From assembly GCF_021917145.1 (NCBI RefSeq), contig NW_025813865.1, forward strand, positions 30,267 through 94,266: a stretch of 64,000 nucleotides of DNA, read 5' to 3'. A program made the position numbers and the translations under genes. The notes under the pieces are model-generated. The model was not told where the DNA came from. It worked only from the letters and a program-made list of their open reading frames with translations, and did not search any database. This document shows positions 48,634 to 60,515 of the stretch, piece after piece. The DNA comes from Hypomesus transpacificus. Lineage: Eukaryota > Chordata > Actinopteri > Osmeriformes > Osmeridae. Position 1 is the first letter of the stretch. The number at the start of each line of letters is the position of its first letter.

Positions 48634-50533
48634 ATGGCCGATCTAGGGAAGAAGTACTGTGTGAACTGTCTTGCAGATGTTACAAATCTGCGGCTTCGAT
48701 GCAATGACTGTCCGGACATCGAATTATGTCCGGAGTGCTTCTCAGCGGGTGCAGAAATTGGTAATCATCGGCGATGGCACAGTTATCAGCATGTCGACGG
48801 CGGGCGCTTTCCCCTTTGGGGTCCCGAAGCGGAGGGAGGATGGACTAGCAGGGAAGAGCAGTCGCTACTCGATGCGATCGAGCAATATGGATTTGGAAAC
48901 TGGGTATTTCACTTTTACCGATATCTTAAAACCTACAAATGCAAAGTGTGTGATATTATTGTGGATACGCGAAAGTTTCCTTCCTAAAACGTTGCAAAAT
49001 GAACCCGGAAACGAAACGGGGCTGCAACTTTACAAACTAACAGGACGACCGTCCCAGTTGAGTTTGCAAGAGTTGATAACATCGATATCACAACTGCCCG
49101 TTTGCTGCATTTAAGACAGCAAGGAAGCGTGGCTATTTTAATCATGCGTGCAATTGAATGCTAAATTAAATGTGAAGTTTATTATTTATTCATACAATAA
49201 TATAAGGGCCTAACCCACTCAACATTTCATTGACGGTGTAGCATGTAGCCTAACTGTGTTGTTGTATGTCATGTCCCTTCCAACATGTTGGTGTACATGT
49301 GTTTCTCTCCAGGAGGATATGGCGACCAACGTGGTGGCGTCTCGGACACCCCAGGAAGTAATGGACCACTATGTCAACATGTACATCCACGGTAACCTGG
49401 GCAAAGCCTGCATTCCAGACAGCATCCCCAACCGGGTGACAGACCACACCTGCCCCAGCGGTGGGCCCCTGTCTCCCAGCCTCACCACCCCGCTGCCCCC
49501 CCTGGACGTCACTCTGGCCGAGCAGCAGCAGCTGGGTTACATGCCCCTCCGTGACGACTACGAGATCGAGTACGACCAGGAGGCTGAGAAGCTGATCAGT
49601 GGGCTGTCGGTGAATTACGACGACGAAGACGTCGAGATCGAGATGAAGCGTGCCCACGTCGACATGTACGTCCGCAAGCTCCGGGAGAGACAGCGCCGCA
49701 AGAACATCGCTCGGGACTACAACCTTGTGCCCGTCTTCCTGGGCCGCGACAAGAAGGAAAAGGAGAAGGACAAGCCGGGGATTATGGGGGTTGTAGGTGG
49801 CGGAGGAGCGGCCGCGGGAGCCGTGGGGACTGTGGGTGGCACGGCGGCCTCCACGGTCCCCGTGGTAACGGCAGGGTCAGGGGTGGTGCCGAACACGCCC
49901 AAGCGCAAGATCACCAAGGAGGAGAAGGAGCAGCGCGTACGCCTGCGGGCACTGTGCCAGTTCATGGCCCAGCGAGAGTTCGAAGACTTCTTCGACAACA
50001 TGCACAAGGAGCGTGTGCTGCGGGCGAAGGTCCGCGAGCTCCAGCGCTACCGCCGCAACGGCATCACGCGCCTGGAGGAGTCCACGGAATACGAGGCTTC
50101 GCGCCACAAACGGGAGAAGCGCAAGGAGAACAAGAGCGTGACCACTTCCAAGCGAGGCGGGGGGGCCAGCGGGGGGCTCGGCGCTGGGGCCGGTCTGGGG
50201 GGGGGGCTGGGGGCGCTCGGAGGAGGAGGTGGCGGTGCAGGAGGCGTGGGCGGCAGCATTAAGGAGGAAGGCAAAGATGGCGAGTTTGCGGCCATTGAAA
50301 ATCTTCCGGGCTTCGAGCTGCTGTCAGACCGGGAGAAGGTACTTTGTAACTCGCTCAACCTCAGCCCCACGCGCTACCTGACCGTCAAGACTATCATCAT
50401 TAAAGACCACCTCCAGAAACGCCAGGGCATCCCCTCTAAGAGCCGGCTGCCCAGCTACCTCGACAAGGTCCTCAAGAAACGCATCCTCAGCTTCCTCACG
50501 GAGAGTGGCTGGATATCTCGGGATACATCATAA
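48634..50533 (+). CDS. tada2b: transcriptional adapter 2-beta (ADA2b), SAGA subunit, 2 exons
   Basis: SAGA coactivator subunit that binds and stimulates the GCN5/PCAF acetyltransferase (family knowledge). Exons 48634-48903 and 49313-50533, phase 0, 1491 nt, 496 aa. The start MADLGKKYCV follows a good context (AACATGG). A ZZ-type zinc finger spans residues of about 6-60 (Cys pairs at 9/12, 24/27, 33/36, then His). The SANT domain is at about 68-118 (GGWTSREEQSLLDAIEQYGFGNW, broken by the intron after GNW). The ADA2 core contains YEIEYDQEAEKLISGLSVNY. The C-terminal SWIRM domain ends ESGWISRDTS. The protein is about 75 aa longer than human TADA2B (420 aa) because of two Gly/Ala-rich insertions, one after KKEKEKDKPG and one after SKRGGGASGG. 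Both insertions are in frame and lie in loops between domains. Confidence 0.95.
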
Positions 50534-53500
50534 CGATCCACTGACATTAACTCTTGTTCTGTGATTGGTGTGTTTTTTCCCAGGCGGACCAAACTACCCG
50601 ATTCTATTGCCTTTTAATCTGATCTTGTCCAACGTCCTTCACAGAACGTTTTTGTGCATATGTATATTTAAAAGAAAATATTGATTTCCCCTGACTAAAG
50701 TTTTTTGAATACCCTTTACAAGAGTGACGGAACAAATGTAGGCTCTATTTTTGCATTTGAATCGTAAGAGTCCATAGTATAGTTATATTTGTATGGCCAA
50801 GGTTGGCAGTATAGTGATTCAGCTTAACAGAAGAGACACTAGACAAACAAAAATGACACTGTGTTTTAATGCATACAAGGTCTACTTACAGGTTTCTGAA
50901 AGCTGTCTCTTGAGTAGATTCTAAACAGCAATACAATCATTGTTCCTGAAGGAGAGGGCATAGTAGCTTGTTTCATGAAGAGTTGAAGACTAAGCTCACG
51001 GATCAGTATTTGGCAGCTATCAGCCCACCACTTATTTGTCCAGTTCAGTCCCCATACCTTTACAGTACATACAGCTGGAAATATGGCAAGGACTAGTTTA
51101 ACTGTGCCATTTCCATGACACATAGGATGTAAACAAACTACCTTTGAGTCTCCCATTCACTTCCCATTTGCTCAACTTGATTATGTTCTCTATCATTAAC
51201 CTTTCCCTGTAGAAAGCAAAAGAGATGCTCTCTCGTTTACATGGGGATGAACCCTAGATGCAAATCTGAAATGTTTCCTCCTTGCCAAACAAGCATGTCT
51301 ATTTTACTGTTTTCTATCTCCTACTAGAGGTTACAGTACATTTACCTGCCTTTTGGTTTCAGTGTTATTTGAAAACAGCATTGGTTTGCTTGAACAAATG
51401 TAAATTGTTGAAGGAACGTGCTGGGAATGACTGTTCTGTTATTGCCTGCTGCTTCCTGTTTGGTTTAGTTTGCTTGTTGTATGAGTGGTGTTTTTGTTAG
51501 GTATTTGAATTGTCAACGACCTACTATCTTTCTGTCAAGTTTTAAAAGTCGTTTTTTTGTTGTTGCATGTTCGTTAACATAGTATAAGTTACTTGGCTGT
51601 ATTATATGGCATTTCAATGACATATTTGAAGTGTTTCTTGGAGGAAAGGGTAGACTGACAGTGTAGAGGGGTTCAGCAGAAATGTCATCATACTAATGGC
51701 AAACCAGAGGTATAGTCAGGTTCTCCTGATAACCTTTGTGTCCTTGATGTACAGACAACACCTATAAACATATGTTTGGAAACTAGGATGTGTATGTGGG
51801 TTGGTTGAATGGAAACAATTTAACCTTGATCTTGTGCTGATAGTGAACGCAAAATACCTCAAAAGCAGGTACAAAATATTAGACAACCAAATGTTGAAAT
51901 TCTTTTGGAACATAAAAAATAAGAATGCTACCTCTAATTCAACTCCTGTCCAAAACTGCCTTATTTACAGTCGAACATAGATCTCCTTATTTATTTTACA
52001 AGCAGAACAAGTCTTGTTGCTGTGCAGACCATAGTGGCAGCTCTTCTAATTCATTCTCCCTTTCCTCCACTGAGGGCTCTCTGTGACTGGAGCAGTGAGG
52101 AGCTCCAATTAAATGTAAATTGAAGTTCTTGAATGGGCGTCTGTTGACAGGGAGGAGCGAAGGCACGGAACTGGGACATGGGCCAGGAAAGAGAGGATGG
52201 AAGTAACAGTGTGTTCTTAGGCCTTCACTTTATTAATGGCTGCCGTCTTTACAAGTCATCCTTCTTCACAATTAAGAGGATTTTATTTCCAATAAAGGGT
52301 CATGTCCTAACAGTCCCATTCCTTCATGTTATAGAGGAGACCTTGGTAAAATAATTTGTCTCTTGTTAGTTGGTTTTTCAGAAAACACATTGGTCCAGTG
52401 GTTTCTTTCTTTCTCAAACTGACAGCCCCAAAGTTTTGAGAAAGAGGCAAAATATAAAACGAATGTTTTGAAGGCTGACAAGATTTGTCCCTCTGGGAAA
52501 TACTCCATGGTGAAGGGGTCAAGGGTTAGGGTGAGTGTGGCCCAGATTATGTTGGAGCAGCCCACTAAGTTGACTGCCAGCTCCTATTACATCTGTTGGT
52601 GTTCTTCTGTCTACAATAACTAGACTGATTCGGAAATAAACAATGATCCTCTCTCCTTTTGATTATTTGACCCAAAGTCTATCATTTCTCGTACATACTT
52701 TTTCAAAAGAATGGCTAGCATGCTTGTGTTGTACTATTCAGGGTATGCCATCTTGTGCCAAACTACTTCACCACCTGCATGGCACAGACCTGATGACTGA
52801 AGAGTTAAAGAGTTCTACACTCTCAAAGTTAAGCTTTTGCTTTCCATTAATAGTTAGTTCTACATAGCGCATCTTCTTGACTTTTTAATGCTGAAGTGAT
52901 CTCTAGTTTGCGGTTTGCTTGTATGTGTTATTCATTTCTGTTAACTTCAGATATCCAGCTATATTTTCAGGTTATTTGTCATATTTTTCTTTAGTTCTAA
53001 ACTGTCAACATACTGGAATGTGTGTTTGTGTTTTGTTTGCATGTGTTTTCCAAATGTTTTGAAAATAGCTTGCAAATGGTGTGTAACTGACAGAATATCT
53101 AAATTGACTATGTTTTTAGATTTTACTTTTACATGGGGGAAGGGGAATTTCTATATTTTATTTCAGGGGGAAATATTGCTTAAAATATTTTACCAAATGT
53201 AAATACTTTTTGTAAGATAAATCAAAAGGAACATATAAATACTGACCTGTGAAATGTACAGTATTTTATTTCAAGAACATTTTTTTTTTTTTAACTTTTG
53301 TAATAAAAACATTGAAAGACTAGCAAGAAGCATTCTAAAAGCCTTGGGTGTTCTCTCAAAAAGCAGCATGTTGTTAAGCTGTTCATGTATATCAGTGGTA
53401 TGCTTAGGAATCAAACCATGTTAAGAAGTGGGTAGTCAAAACTGTTAAAAGGCTTATTGTTTTCCCATTTTGTAGTTGCACAAGACATGCAGTGTGAATT

Positions 53501-53601
53501 AATGTTCTGTAATAAAGTGCTATACTTTGTCATTTCAAGCCTCCAGATCATATTTATCTGCATGTAATGAGTTGAGGTGCTTAATTTGTATAATAAAGTA
53601 T
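50534..53601 (+). other. tada2b 3'UTR and flank, several poly(A) signals
   Basis: AT-rich, no coding potential recognised. AATAAA hexamers occur at 52291, 53302, 53511 and 53592. If the distal ones are used the 3'UTR is about 3 kb, which is plausible for this gene. The region converges on the 3' end of grpel1. Confidence 0.5.
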
Positions 53602-53854
53602 ACACCACTAATTCTACTAAATTCTAGTTACATCGTTAGTGGATGTGTCAAGATGTAAAACAGTAATATGAAACAGACCAAGTCGTCACAGTTAATATAT
53701 TTATTAAGATGCTGCGACCCTTAATTGGACGTTCGTCCACAGATTCACATGTAGCATTCAATTCAAATTGTTTTATGAATGAACAATGTCTTGTGTTCTC
53801 AAAATCCCAACACACCTTTCAACCTTTTACTGCAGGAACTATATCTGTGATTCT

Positions 53855-53860
53855 TTTATT
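53855..53860 (-). terminator. candidate grpel1 polyadenylation signal
   Basis: AATAAA on the minus strand about 620 bases past the grpel1 stop codon. It lies beyond the last tada2b signal (53592), so the two converging transcripts need not overlap. Confidence 0.4.
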
Positions 53861-54478
53861 TTAGATACATTTTGAGAACCATATACTCTACTATGATGTG
53901 CAGTGACTGAGAAGAACAAAATAAGGATCGGTCAAACATTTCACACAATTTCTTTATAGCATCAACTCTGAATTGGTGAACACAACCCATTTTATCTGCC
54001 TCCCTACACTCATGTGAATATTAGAGTGGACAAACTGCTCAGAATATAAAGACCCAAGTCAATTTCTGTGGTTCTCCTATGAAAACAGTAATGGTATAAA
54101 ATCAATGAGGTCCATTACATTCCCCCATGACATAACATAAGAAACAGCACAATTACATAGACTGGCAAAAAAAAAGAGAGCTGGAATCTGACATTGATGA
54201 TGAAATTACTTACAACCAGCTCTGTTCTCTACTGCCATTCGATTGTGGCTTCGGTTTCAAAACAGAAAAAAAACAGCCCGTCAGTCGTGTTGGATTCCTG
54301 CCTTTTAGAGGCACCTGTGGATGGGATGGATGTCAGGGAGGCTGGGGGGGTAACCTGGGAGGGGAGTAACTTGGGGGGCTATGACTAGCCTGTTGTACCA
54401 TAGATTATCCGTTGCCCAGGGAACCACAAAATAACAACCCACAATTTTGTGTTCTTCAAAACCCAGAATCAACTTCTC

Positions 54479-56064
54479 TTAAGGTCCTTTGGCCACGCCC
54501 ACCAACGCTGGCCGCAGGGTGCGGCCATGGATCTTGTAGCCCACCTTGGTAACCACGGCAACAGTGCCAGGCTCCTTGCCTTTGACGGGGGCGTGGAAGA
54601 GGGCCTCGTGCTCGTAGGGATCAAACTTCTTCCCGTCGGGGTTGATCTTGACCAGGCCGTGCTTGGTGAAGACCTTCTGCATCTGGCCCTCTGTCATCAC
54701 CAGCCCATCGTACAGATTCTTCAGGTGGGGGTTCTGAGAGTTCACCTCCTCCTTGGGAACACTCTCCGTAGCCTTCTCCAAGATGTCTGCCACCTCCAAC
54801 AGGTCTTTACAAAACCCTTGGATTCCTGGTTAGAGTGCAGAAGCGTTTTGTTTCAGAGCGTGATTTTAAGCCCTGTTTCTTTGTACTCCTCTACAAGCAA
54901 CTCTGAGCTCACCATATAATTTGGCATCCTCCACCATCTTCTGACTCCTCGTCCTGAGGTTCTCTGTATCTGCTAGCGCTCTCTTGTACTTATCCTGGAG
55001 ACAGATACCACTGTTAGTTAAGGAGAACATATGTAGAAACATAAGGACACAGCTGAAAAGAAAGCCTTTCTCATTGGATGACTGTGCCAACCTCAATGCA
55101 CTATTCTTTCTTATTGGATGACTGTGCCAACCCTTAATGCACTAGTCTTTTTCATTGGATGACTGTGCCAACCTCAATTGCACTAGTCTTTCTCATTTGA
55201 TGACTGTGCCAACCTCAATGCACTTAGTCTACCTTAACAGTCTGAAATCTTCGGAAAAACCTTGCCTGAAATGAAATCACACCATTGTATCCTCCTCACC
55301 GTGACCTCTTTTAGCTGTTCCTCCAGCTGGCTCTTCTCCTCAGCCAAGGCCTTCTCTGACGCGCTCTGCTCCGGCTTTTGGCTTCCTGCATCCTCCTCTG
55401 ACCCGTTGTTGTTCTTCTGTCGGGCCGCCGTGCATAACAGCCGCGCCGAAGACGCTCTAAAAGCGAGGTCAAGTCACATTAAATGGTCCTTGAGATGCAG
55501 ATCTATTTTAAAACTTCGATGTGTGTATGTCAAAGTAGAATATTAGGATAGGCTATTAACTCTAGCCATTGTCAGTAAACTAATTCAGCTACCAACGGCT
55601 TTAAAATGTGTCTTAATACCCAGCAAACTGTAGTCATTTATGTAACGTCCACTTCAACGGCCAGTAAGGTGAACTTGTTAGGCTAGTAGAAGTACATGAA
55701 TTAGAGGTGCATGGTGGTCAGAGAATAATCACGCTATTATTTGCTTAGCAAGTGGATTACATCGACTACGGTTGAGATGAATCCACCTGCATGCCAACAC
55801 TCAATGCCACTGTCAAAGCAGGCATTACGAAACAAGCATCGGCAACACCGTCTCAATGACTTCTGTCAGCTAACTAGCATACCTAGCTTCAAAGCCAAGG
55901 CTGATGCAACTAGTTAACAAGATAGAAAAACTAAGTGATGACATGGAGGACAGTATAGATACTAACTTGTCAAGTTCCAAATATTTAGTAGCATACCTTA
56001 TTAGTGATGGAGATGCTACAACCGAGTAGCTTTGTCTGACAGCTCGTACACACCAGCTCGCCAT
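54479..56064 (-). CDS. grpel1: GrpE-like 1, mitochondrial nucleotide exchange factor, 4 exons
   Basis: Nucleotide exchange factor for mitochondrial Hsp70 (HSPA9) in the matrix import motor (family knowledge). Exons: 55997-56064, 55300-55456, 54913-54994, 54479-54825; 654 nt, 217 aa, the same length I recall for human. The first exon (MASWCVRAVRQSYSVVASPS) is basic, hydrophobic and free of acidic residues, a mitochondrial presequence. A Glu/Lys-rich helix follows (EEKSQLEEQLKEV), the long dimerisation helix of GrpE (YKRALADTENLRTRSQKMVE), and the beta domain ending GYKIHGRTLRPALVGVAKGP, which contains the GrpE signature. Splice sites and phases are all consistent. The position next to tada2b and sorcs2 matches the human order. 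Confidence 0.95.
55066..55230. repeat. 41-bp tandem repeat, 4 units, grpel1 intron 2
   Basis: Four imperfect units built on attggatgactgtgccaacc and a following caatgcactagtctttctc. Each plus-strand ATTGG is a CCAAT box on the gene strand. The array fills half of the 305-base intron. Confidence 0.85.
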
Positions 56065-56696
56065 CTTCACTTCCACCGTTAACACACGCTGAAGGGGCAG
56101 AGTAACACACTAGCAGGAGCAGGAGATGTCTGGCCAATCTCGACTCGAATAGAAAGCGCGTAGTTGCTGCGTCCAATCAATGTTAGAGATCAGTGTGACG
56201 ACAGTGCATAGTTTGGTTGAGATCAGTTTAAAGGTCGAAAACTACACGTGATCAAGGACAGAATTTCTACCTGAAAACGTTAAATCTGAAGGTTATCTCC
56301 ACTTTGCCTTCGTATCTAACTCAATTGATATATTTTAATGTCGTCAATTGTATTGTTCTTTGCTATCTTTACTTATTGATGAAAATATAAAAAAAATGAT
56401 GGTAATCATGAATCTTTCAGGATAATTTCAGTTTAACCACAAATGTTTTGAACAAATCAACTGATTAACTATTGATAGCACTCTTGACACTTCGAAACAG
56501 TTTAATAGAGATTTGGCAGGGCGCTCGGCTAGACAGTTAAAGTAACTTTGGCATACGATTGACACGCTTGGAGCATAATCTGTCTGGGAAACTTTTAATC
56601 TGTTTAAACAAATCAATGTCATTTAAATCCAGGGTATATTTGTGGGTTGGTAGCAGAGCCATTGGAAAATATTTTCGGTTTCTGGTTGTTAGTTAA

Positions 56697-56753
56697 ATGT
56701 GTGTGTGTGTGTGTGTGTGTGCGTGTGTGCGTGCGTGTGTGTGCGTGTTTGTG
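56697..56753. repeat. (GT)n microsatellite
   Basis: About 25 GT units with GC interruptions, in the spacer upstream of grpel1. Confidence 0.85.
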
Positions 56754-57242
56754 AGTGTTTTGTGAGCGTTATGTCATTCTAATCCTAGTGTCGGCTTTAA
56801 GGAACTGCAGTGAGTACATCCCACACCATATAGGCTACACCTATATTATGCGTATGCCTATGGGACGGCCACGAAAAGGGCTTGCTGCACTTTGCCATGA
56901 TATAATTTACTTTAAATATTGAAGTGATTGAACTGTCACAATGTAACGGACACCCAAACTATAAATAACACATTTAGAATAGCAATCATATTTGACTATT
57001 TACCAGTTTCGTAATTGTATTGTTTGGGCAACTGCAATGCATTGTGGGTTGGAGACAAACGTCGATTTAAATGTAGGTTTAAAACGCAACCAAAAGCTAT
57101 ATCTAGTGTTTATTAGTGTTTGAATAAATGTTTTTTAATGTTGTTGACGTGCATTGGAAAAATAATAAATAAGTACATTTGATCACCGTCACTTTATAGG
57201 GTATGCATAAAAGTAGTATGCCACATTGCCAGTTGATATAAA

Positions 57243-57405
57243 ATTCTTACCTAGCAGGAGCGACACCACGATCATTTAAGTGGTTTACCCAGGTTGAGGC
57301 TCAGTCACTGCACTTCGGCTGTCTGACGCTTGCGAATTTCTCAAATGTGGAAATCTCGACTGCATAATTTCTGATAGTGGGGGACTGCATTCGCGCTCTC
57401 CCCTG
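57243..57405 (+). ncRNA. U1 snRNA-like sequence (variant or pseudogene)
   Basis: 163 bases that follow U1 snRNA from end to end (about 164 nt in vertebrates). The 5' end is ATTCTTACCTAGCAGG (canonical ATACTTACCTGGCAGG). Matches to the stem-loop region and CCCAGG...GAGGC segment follow, then TTTCTCAAATGTGGAAA, CTCGACTGCATAATTT and GGGGGACTGC through TTCGCGCTCTCCCCTG at the 3' end. Functional elements are altered. The Sm site reads AATTTCTGA instead of AATTTGTGG. The loop I element that binds U1-70K is changed (GATCATTTAAG). The loop II element that binds U1A reads ACTGCAC rather than ATTGCAC. The seven central bases that pair with 5' splice sites (CTTACCT) are intact. A pseudogene or a divergent U1 variant are both possible; a pseudogene is likelier because of the Sm site. 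Confidence 0.8.
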
Positions 57406-57935
57406 GTAAATTGTCGTAAAGGGAATATCTTGACCATAAATGAAAATTAGCTGTGTCATGACAACTCAGCTTTTATGGAGAAGATTCGAAGATTGCGGTA
57501 ATGGAAGATGTCTGAAGGCCATCAGATTGAAGACTCGGGAGAATATGCACTTAACTGTTCAATGGTTGACACACGTAAGGAGAAAGACAGCATGCAGAAG
57601 TAGAGACCCACAAAGAGCATGTCAAAGGAAGAATGAACGATGATAACGCTTTGTGTTCTGAACAAATACAGTTTAGAAGGTTGTAATTAAAATACCAATA
57701 TATTTTCTTGTCAAATGGCGAAAGTTAAAGTACAAAAAAGTATATATTTTTTATAATAAAAGTGCATCGTGCTGCCTGTTAAAAGTCCTGGGGTTGCTCT
57801 GTGATGGGCCTCTTATGGCTGCATAATGTGTGGGTCAACATGTCAAACTGAATGTCTATTGAATAAACGGGGCAGCAGGATCAACTGAGCGACCATGGAA
57901 ATGGGAAATATATGTGGTGGTGGTGTGTGTGTGAA

Positions 57936-57961
57936 GGGGGGGGGGGGGGGGGGGGGGGGGG
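57936..57961. repeat. poly-G tract, 26 bases
   Basis: Uninterrupted G run on the plus strand between the two U1-like sequences. Confidence 0.9.
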
Positions 57962-58521
57962 TAATCAGACCTTTAATGCCCTGACATAAAAACAAGAGTG
58001 AGCATCCAACCATCAAAGACATCCGATTCATTCTCTTAGGAGAGGCGCGCCGGTTAATTTGGAAAGAACACCCACTGTGCAATGATTCCCTCTGTTCCGC
58101 TTTCGCAGATGAATAATTCTCTGTTCCCGTTCGGAGTGTTTTTCAAACATCTGTACAAGTGGAGCGTTAGAGAAGTGGGACCGGAACGGAAATCAATTAG
58201 CTTTGCCTCGTGAGATGTGACTGTGTTTCTAACCTGTAGGAGCACCGAACCACCAGATGAGGAGCATTGTGTTATTGTTTATAATGATATAACATCCTTC
58301 CTTTCTTCTGTTACTATTCGTTTGTTTCAGAAACTCTTTCATGTTACCGGTGTCATACCATCCCATTGAACAGTTCATTTCGCAGTTTATTTGCGAACTG
58401 TGCAATATTATTTTGTCAATAATTAACACAGAGTCCTGCTCGTTTAAGCTTTATAAAGGTAGATGCAAAATCACACCTTAGTTTGTATAGGGTGTAAAGC
58501 ATTCATTTCGGTACATACTAT

Positions 58522-58588
58522 CAGGGGAGAGCGCGAACACAGTCCCCTAATACCAGAAATTATGCAGTTGAGATTTCCACATTTGAGA
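58522..58588 (-). pseudogene. U1 snRNA 3'-half fragment, inverted copy
   Basis: On the minus strand this matches the 3' half of U1 (TCTCAAATGTGGAAATCTC, CTGCATAATTTCTGG, TTCGCGCTCTCCCCTG). It shares with 57243-57405 the unusual bases of that copy, so the two are related by inverted duplication. It lacks the 5' half. Just beyond it, 58594-58619 is the perfect reverse complement of 56987-57012 (26 bases), which lies about 230 bases upstream of the other copy; the segment between was deleted here. Confidence 0.8.
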
Positions 58589-58619
58589 ACTTCACGAAAC
58601 TGGTAAATAGTCAAATATG

Positions 58620-60450
58620 AAGTTATTTCACTGCTGAATTCGAACGGTTGAACTCTGACCCTGGATGTAGTATGAGTACAAGAAAATCATAATGTATTAA
58701 CAATTTCACAACCTTGAACCAGTCTTTGTCCTTGCCCCCCCACACTGCTGACTCATCTTGATATATTCCAGATCTAACGTCCCTTACCACACATGAACAG
58801 CAGGGGGCGACCTGGTCCAACTTTCCTTACGTAGAAAGTGAACAGTCTGGATTTCTAGAAATATCCAGCCCTCCTTTGAGCCTTACTTTAACAATCACAA
58901 AATCTTAACTCTGAAATAACTGGAAGTAATTTCTTTCCATAATGTTGTGAGCATCTTTACCCATACAGTAGCATAGCTTCATGTAATTTACATGGTAGGT
59001 GCAGCAGAAAATCAAGGGCTTATAGTGCACAATTATCACATTTACGCATTTTGCAGTGATTCATGCCAAGGTACAGTTTGTGTTGATAGACAGTTCATTA
59101 GCAGTTTGTTTTGGCAAACCAGAGGTTACTGACAAAAAATGGAATGTTGTGTATGAGTGGACATGGAATGTACAGGCCAGGTGTAAAGTGAAACATTTAT
59201 GCAGCCCCATATACTGTATTATCAATGAGATAGTAACTCGATTATTTCTTGCTGGCAGTTTGCTTCTCTGAAGGTTAATTAAATGTCTGTGTTTGTGTGT
59301 GTGTGTGTGATAGAGACTGACACATTACCAAGGTCTGTTAAATTGGGCCTGTTCTCTATTAACAGAATGCTACAGTCTCTCTCGGAATCTTTGGTGTGCT
59401 CAAGGTGAACAGCACGCTCTCTCCAAGGTCCATGTCTCACTCACACACATTGCTGATGGCTACATACGTGTGTGTGTGTCACCTTTTGAGGAAAGTGTGT
59501 GTGTGGGGTGATACAAAGACAGTGACCATGAGGAAATCTACTGAGCCCGAGTTGTCCCCCTGCTGCTGGTTAATCCATAAAGACAGAGAGGGGCAGTGCT
59601 GATGCATGGGTGGGAGAAGCAGTGTGTCTTTTCATGCAACAGAATGTATGAGTTTTTCCCAATGTGTGTGAGTGTGTGTGTGTCTGAAAAGATGTTACGG
59701 TATTCAGTTAAAGCTGTGTGTGTCTGTGTGTGTGGAGGCAGGGAGGGTTAGGGGGTGATTGGTTTGAGACGAGCCCGCTGAGGTAATTACCCCTAGGGTT
59801 GGAGGGGGTCAATTGCTGGCTGCCTCATTACTTGAGTGGAACATCCCATTAAAACAGGTTTGAAATACAGCATTACTCTTGCACAAGACCAAGGTGTGTC
59901 TTTATGTGTTTGTGTGTGTGTGTGTGGCATAGAGAGAGAACAGACGTGATAGCGAGTGTGTACATTTTTGTTTGTGTCTGCAGTGCTGGGGGGTGGGGAT
60001 CAGAAGAACGATACAAGATGAGATGGAGTGAGATGGAGGGATGTCATAGGCTAGCGTAGTGAATTCATATCTCACAAGCAAGACATGCATTGAGAATCCC
60101 AGTGATTGGGATTTGAAACCAATTAATCTAGAAAAGGGTAATAATATAATCTGGTCCACCAACCTTCATTCAATAGTCTGACTTTAATCTAAATCCATTC
60201 TGTAAATATTTCATCTGATCCACTAACATTTATCTGAACAACTGATGAAAACGATGAATGATTCAGATATCCGACTGTATAAACCCACATGGTTATGAAC
60301 AGCAAACCTCTCAACTCCAACTTCTATCAAAGCATTGCAATGAGAAAATGTTTAAACTCCCTCTCCCTCTCCCTCTCCCTCTCCCTCTCCCTCTCCCTCT
60401 CCCTCTCCCTCTCCCTCTCCCTCTCCCTCTCTCCCTCTCTCCCTCTCTCC

Positions 60451-60515
<65 letters not shown>

